Origin: an uncultured Lachnospiraceae bacterium
GTDB lineage: Bacteria; Bacillota; Clostridia; Lachnospirales; Lachnospiraceae
Length of the DNA stretch: 45,289 bases
Assembly (NCBI GenBank): GCA_934402055.1
Contig: CAKRTC010000015.1
Span: 1-45,289, forward strand
Reading direction: 5' to 3'
The notes beneath the pieces were generated by a model. It did no database searches. It was not told the origin of the DNA and saw nothing but the letters and a program-made list of their open reading frames with translations. Shown one piece after another: positions 42,012 through 45,289 of this stretch (the first letter of the stretch is position 1; the number at the start of each line of letters is the position of its first letter). The position numbers were made by a program, and so were the translations under genes.

Positions 42012-42117
42012 GCAGAAGGATTGCTCCGTACTTCGCACTCTAGCAATCAAAAACATGAGGATGATTGCAAGTAAACTTGCTCATCCTCATGCTTTCGATT
42101 CCGTTTATGCGCTAAGA
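42012..42117. repeat. Dispersed palindromic element, copy 2, with terminator of the L,D-transpeptidase gene
   Basis: It matches 17888-18048 in blocks. GATTGCT...AGCAATC forms one stem. CATGAGGATGA (42054-42064) and TCATCCTCATG (42081-42091) form an 11-base stem with an inner ACTTGC stem and a minus-strand TTTTTG tail. The tail GATTCCGTTTATGCGCTAA (42097-42115) recurs exactly at 45145-45163. Confidence 0.7.
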
Positions 42118-42963
42118 TCAGCCATGTACGTACACCGGCATGCCGACATAAATTATATTATACAATTCCGCAGCTTTATCATATGGCATGTTGATACAGC
42201 CGTGTGAACCGTAATTATAATACACATCGGCATTAAAATTGGTTCTCCATGTAGCATCGTGAAGTCCGATGCCTCCGTTAAACGGCATCCAGAAACTTAC
42301 AAAACTTGCATACTTGCTTCCGTCAGCATTGAAGCCCCTGAGAGTTCTGTTTCTCTCTTTATTATATATCTTGAATCTTCCGGCAGGTGTTGCATTGCCG
42401 TTGATCACTCTTCCCGTAACACAAGGCGAAGCGAATATACACTGAGTGCCTGAGTATGCATAGACAAGCTGATTGCCAAGTGATATCTCCACACAGCTTA
42501 CATTGCCGTATGGATTGATCCTCGATGCTGCCGTCTCCAAAGCTGTCTGCTGTGATGAAACTGTCGGTTCCGGCTTAGGCACAAGTTTGCCGTCCGCATC
42601 TACTGCATTGCCGTCCGGTGTACTCTCGGATACATACATAGATCCTAAAGAATGTGTTTCATCTGCCGTCTCTGTCAGATAATACTGTGCACCGTCTATG
42701 AGCTGCCAGCCGGTAAGCATCTTGCCTGATTCATCAAACCTATACCATTTGCCTTCAGACTCATGCCAGCATTTCTTAAGCATCTCTCCGTTCTTCTGAT
42801 AATACCAGCTTCCGTCCGTCTGCTGTTTCCATCCGCCGCCCGGACCTACATTGCTCTGCTCATAAGCAATAATAACATTTGTCCCCGAATATGCCGTAAT
42901 GCTGCAGCAGGCAATAACAGCCGCGGTAAGCATGAATTTAACTGCATTTTTAATTCTTTTCAT
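42118..42963 (-). CDS. L,D-transpeptidase with choline-binding-type repeats
   Basis: 281 residues, probably secreted. A signal peptide (MLTAAVIACCSITAYSG) is followed by three cell-wall-binding-like repeats at about 42-98 (GGWKQQTDGSWYYQKNGEML; KWYRFDESGKMLTGWQ), a linker, and a YkuD domain from about 155. The catalytic motif is HDATWR, then GSHGCINMP with the active cysteine near residue 257. These enzymes make 3-3 cross-links or attach proteins in peptidoglycan. CAGAGGAATAGATTT precedes the ATG. The stop lies three bases from a palindromic element. Confidence 0.9.
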   Translation of the reverse strand: MKRIKNAVKFMLTAAVIACCSITAYSGTNVIIAYEQSNVGPGGGWKQQTDGSWYYQKNGEMLKKCWHESEGKWYRFDESGKMLTGWQLIDGAQYYLTETADETHSLGSMYVSESTPDGNAVDADGKLVPKPEPTVSSQQTALETAASRINPYGNVSCVEISLGNQLVYAYSGTQCIFASPCVTGRVINGNATPAGRFKIYNKERNRTLRGFNADGSKYASFVSFWMPFNGGIGLHDATWRTNFNADVYYNYGSHGCINMPYDKAAELYNIIYVGMPVYVHG

Positions 42964-43236
42964 AAATCTATTCCTCTGACAATAAATTCAACGATCAAAT
43001 CGATTCCAAATATTATTACCGAACATCATCACTCTGTCATTTTAAATAAACATTTGACGAAATTCTTATGGTAATAAATAAAAAGAGTTATATGTGATTA
43101 TTGTATATGAAAGATTTGTAAAATGCGACAAGTATTTGTCTGTTTTGATAAGACAGAGACTCATTTTTGAATAATCTTCCTAATCTTAGGTTCCGTCTTA
43201 AATAAAGATAATTGATTATAACGATTTCCTATGAAT

Positions 43237-43271
43237 TAGAAAAGGGGACATGCATAAAACATGTCCCCCGG
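43237..43271 (-). terminator. Terminator of the second IlvD-family gene
   Basis: On the minus strand GGGGGACATG pairs with CATGTCCCC and is followed by TTTTCTAATT, about 40 bases after the stop codon. The rest of 42964-43309 is AT-rich promoter and leader of the transpeptidase gene with no other gene. Confidence 0.85.
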
Positions 43272-43309
43272 CAATGTATGCAACTATGACTGCATACATA
43301 AATATACTA

Positions 43310-45019
43310 TTACTGCTGCTCAGCCTTTGAGTAGATCTGATCCGGATCGATAACAGCTCCCTTTGCAGCCGATGAAGCAACCTTTGAATACAGTCTGAGG
43401 TATCCGTTCGGAATCTCCTTAGCAGGTCTCTTCCATGACTTTCTTCTCTCTGCAAGCTCTGCATCACTTACATCTGTAAGCTCAAGTACACCATTCATAA
43501 CATCAAGATGGATGGTATCTCCGTCCTTAATAAGAGCGATCGGACCACCGTCAGCTGCCTCAGGTGAGATATGACCAACAAAGCATCCGTTATTGGTTCC
43601 TGAGAAACGTCCGTCTGTGATAAGAGCTGTGCTCTTGTTGAGACCCTGACCATAGAGATACTTCATGGCCTTGTACATCTCTCTCATTCCCGGACCGCCC
43701 TTAGGTCCCTCATATCTTACAACTACAACATGACCCGGCTTAACCTTACCCTCAAGGATTGCCTCCTCAGCATCCTCCTCGCAGTCAAAGCAGATAGCCT
43801 TACCTGTGAAATCGTACATGCACGGATCATAAGCACCCGGCTTAGTGATACCTGTATCAGGAGCGATATTTCCTCTGAGAACTGCGATTCCGCCTGTAGG
43901 AGCAAACGGATTCTCTCTTGTCTTGATAAGCTCAGGATTCTCAGGATAGATGAACTTAGCCTTTGAAAGAGCCTCTCCGAGTGTACATGCATCAACTGTC
44001 ATTACAGATGTATCAAGGAGATCACCGAGGTTCTGCATTACTCTCTGCATACCGCCTGCCTTATAGAAGTCCTCAAGTGACCATGTTGATGCAGGATAAA
44101 TACGAGCAAGCTGCGGAGTCTTCTTGTTAAGCTTATCGAACTCATCGATAACATCCCAATCTGTAATACCTGCCTCGATAGCGATTGCAGGAAGATGGAG
44201 ACAAGCGTTTGTAGAACCACAAACAGACATAGTAGCGATTATCGAGTTTCTGATAGACTGCTTTGTGATGATATCACGCGGGCGAATATCCTTGTTTGTA
44301 AGCTCAACGATCTTCTGACCTGTCTTAAATGCATATCTGAGTCTGTCTGCATATACAGCCGGAACTACAGCACTTCCTGAAAGTGACATACCGAGAGCCT
44401 CGATAGCACATCCCATAGTATTTGCTGTTCCGAAGAATGAACATGAACCACAGCCAGGGCAGCAAGCATCTACAAGTGTATCAAGCTCATCCTGAGTGAT
44501 CTTTCCTGCTGAAAGCATACCCATAGCCTCATCCGGAGCTGTTCCGTCTGACTTTCTGCCGTCGAACTCGATACCGCTGAGCATCGGTCCGCCATTGATA
44601 AGGATAGCAGGAATATTAAGTCTTGCAGCCGCCATAATCATACCCGGTACGATCTTATCGCAAGAAGCAAGAAGAACAACGGCATCAAGCTGATGAGCCT
44701 GAACCATAAGCTCAACCGAATCACAAATGATCTCACGTGAAGGAAGGATATAGCTCATGCCGACATGTCCCTGAGCGATACCGTCACAACATGCCATTAC
44801 ACCGAACTCACAAGCTGTACCGCCTGCCTCATAGATACCTCTCTTAACATACTCAGCCACCTGATTAAGATTATAGTGACCCGGTACAAGCTGGTTCCAT
44901 GAGTTTGCAATACCGATACGCGGCTTCTTATCTGAAAGCTCATCATCGGAATATCCCATTGCCTTAAAATAGCCCTTATATGAGAGCTGCATAAGATCTG
45001 CACTTCTGAAATGTGCCAT
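43310..45019 (-). CDS. ilvD: Second IlvD/Edd-family dehydratase
   Basis: 569 residues. The motifs are CCDGIAQGHVGM, SCDKIVPGMIMAAARL, CCPGCGSCSFFGTANTMG and GRFSGTNNGCFVGHISPEA. Like copy 1 it has VPGH rather than PCN, fitting a [4Fe-4S] enzyme. It is only moderately similar to the ilvD at 4520-6181 and is not in an ilv operon. It may be a second dihydroxy-acid dehydratase or a sugar-acid dehydratase, as many family members are. Proximity to the UxaA/aldolase/AEC genes makes the second possible. AGGGGGTAACT precedes the ATG. Confidence 0.88.
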   Translation of the reverse strand: MAHFRSADLMQLSYKGYFKAMGYSDDELSDKKPRIGIANSWNQLVPGHYNLNQVAEYVKRGIYEAGGTACEFGVMACCDGIAQGHVGMSYILPSREIICDSVELMVQAHQLDAVVLLASCDKIVPGMIMAAARLNIPAILINGGPMLSGIEFDGRKSDGTAPDEAMGMLSAGKITQDELDTLVDACCPGCGSCSFFGTANTMGCAIEALGMSLSGSAVVPAVYADRLRYAFKTGQKIVELTNKDIRPRDIITKQSIRNSIIATMSVCGSTNACLHLPAIAIEAGITDWDVIDEFDKLNKKTPQLARIYPASTWSLEDFYKAGGMQRVMQNLGDLLDTSVMTVDACTLGEALSKAKFIYPENPELIKTRENPFAPTGGIAVLRGNIAPDTGITKPGAYDPCMYDFTGKAICFDCEEDAEEAILEGKVKPGHVVVVRYEGPKGGPGMREMYKAMKYLYGQGLNKSTALITDGRFSGTNNGCFVGHISPEAADGGPIALIKDGDTIHLDVMNGVLELTDVSDAELAERRKSWKRPAKEIPNGYLRLYSKVASSAAKGAVIDPDQIYSKAEQQ

Positions 45020-45161
45020 AGTTACCCCCTGATTTAAATGAATTTGTATGAAATATTGATTCCAAACTTAACTAACCACGTTAATATTATCACAATAGCA
45101 TAATCATTTCCACTAAATGGCGCCAAGTGATACAGAATTATTTGGATTCCGTTTATGCGCT

Positions 45162-45200
45162 AAAAAAAGAGCCATACACTTTATCGATGTACGACTCTCT
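45162..45200 (-). terminator. Terminator after tRNA-Asn
   Basis: On the minus strand AGAGTCGTACA pairs imperfectly with TGTATGGCTCT and runs into TTTTTTT. The box GATTCCGTTTATGCGCTAA (45145-45163) abuts it. The gap 45020-45161 holds no gene apart from this. Confidence 0.75.
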
Positions 45201-45233
45201 TAAGACTTCTCTTTTATATTCATGTTAATCAAG

Positions 45234-45289
45234 CGCCCCAACCAGGACTTGAACCTGGGACCCCCTGATTAACAGTCAGATGCTCTAAC
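45234..45289 (-). tRNA. tRNA-Asn (GTT), 5' end beyond the window
   Basis: On the minus strand the D-arm end, anticodon arm CTGA-CTGTTAA-TCAG with anticodon GTT, variable loop, T-arm CCAGG-TTCAAGT-CCTGG, acceptor strand TTGGGGC and discriminator G are visible. CCA is not encoded. The first roughly 18 bases, including the 5' acceptor strand, are outside the window. It is read towards the terminator at 45162-45200. Confidence 0.9.

Overview
The window reads as a chromosomal segment of an anaerobic, low-to-mid GC Firmicute, most likely a Lachnospiraceae-type Clostridia. The signs are class III fructose-bisphosphatase, a RecU-type resolvase, a double FeoA plus FeoB and small Cys-rich partner, oxygen-sensitive-type IlvD enzymes, strong AGGAGG ribosome sites and TTGACA-17-TATAAT promoters. 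The genus is not certain. Most of the window is housekeeping metabolism on the minus strand, interrupted by a small accessory island and several non-coding structures.

Layout. 1-1086: 5' part of a TetR regulator with a twin operator, then the remnant of a Schlafen/AlbA-type ATP-binding protein. 1234-12661 (minus): a branched-chain amino acid operon read from 12627 downwards: a 37-residue Ile/Val/Leu-rich leader peptide and terminator (attenuator), two tandem acetohydroxyacid synthase pairs, ilvC, about 560 bp of very large hairpins, ilvD, a DUF815 ATPase and fbp. 12846-16269 (plus): an iron-uptake operon (feoA, feoA, feoB, Cys-rich membrane peptide, HMA-domain protein) with a repeat-rich control region. 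16292-17802 (plus): fumC behind a structured leader. 18034-21465: an accessory island with two divergent toxin-antitoxin modules (MqsR-like toxin plus Panacea-domain antitoxin; AbiEi plus AbiEii), bracketed by two diverged copies of one terminator-containing repeat. 21466-25388 (minus): hybrid sensor kinase with a homopolymeric G tract at its ribosome site, and a zinc-ribbon DUF4234 membrane protein. 25537-27609 (minus): trpS, recU, DUF2752. 27918-31451 (minus): amidohydrolase, YhdT, PanF-type symporter. 31812-32012: probable stand-alone small RNA unit. 32395-37525 (minus): carA and a carB-dapF gene fusion. 37987-41871 (minus): AEC permease, DHDPS-family aldolase and UxaA/GarD dehydratase, probably a sugar-acid catabolic set. 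42118-45019 (minus): L,D-transpeptidase and a second IlvD/Edd dehydratase. 45234-45289: tRNA-Asn running off the end.

How parts fit. The ilv cluster covers every step from pyruvate/2-ketobutyrate to the 2-keto acids except the transaminase, and the leader peptide suggests control by charging of Ile/Val/Leu tRNAs. The feo cluster has a sigma-A promoter crowded with GTTAG/CTAAC motifs. The most unusual items are the carB-dapF fusion, the ilv leader-peptide attenuator, the divergent toxin-antitoxin island flanked by duplicated terminators, the orphan small RNA unit, the structured fumC leader, and an acetohydroxyacid synthase lacking the conserved active-site tryptophan.
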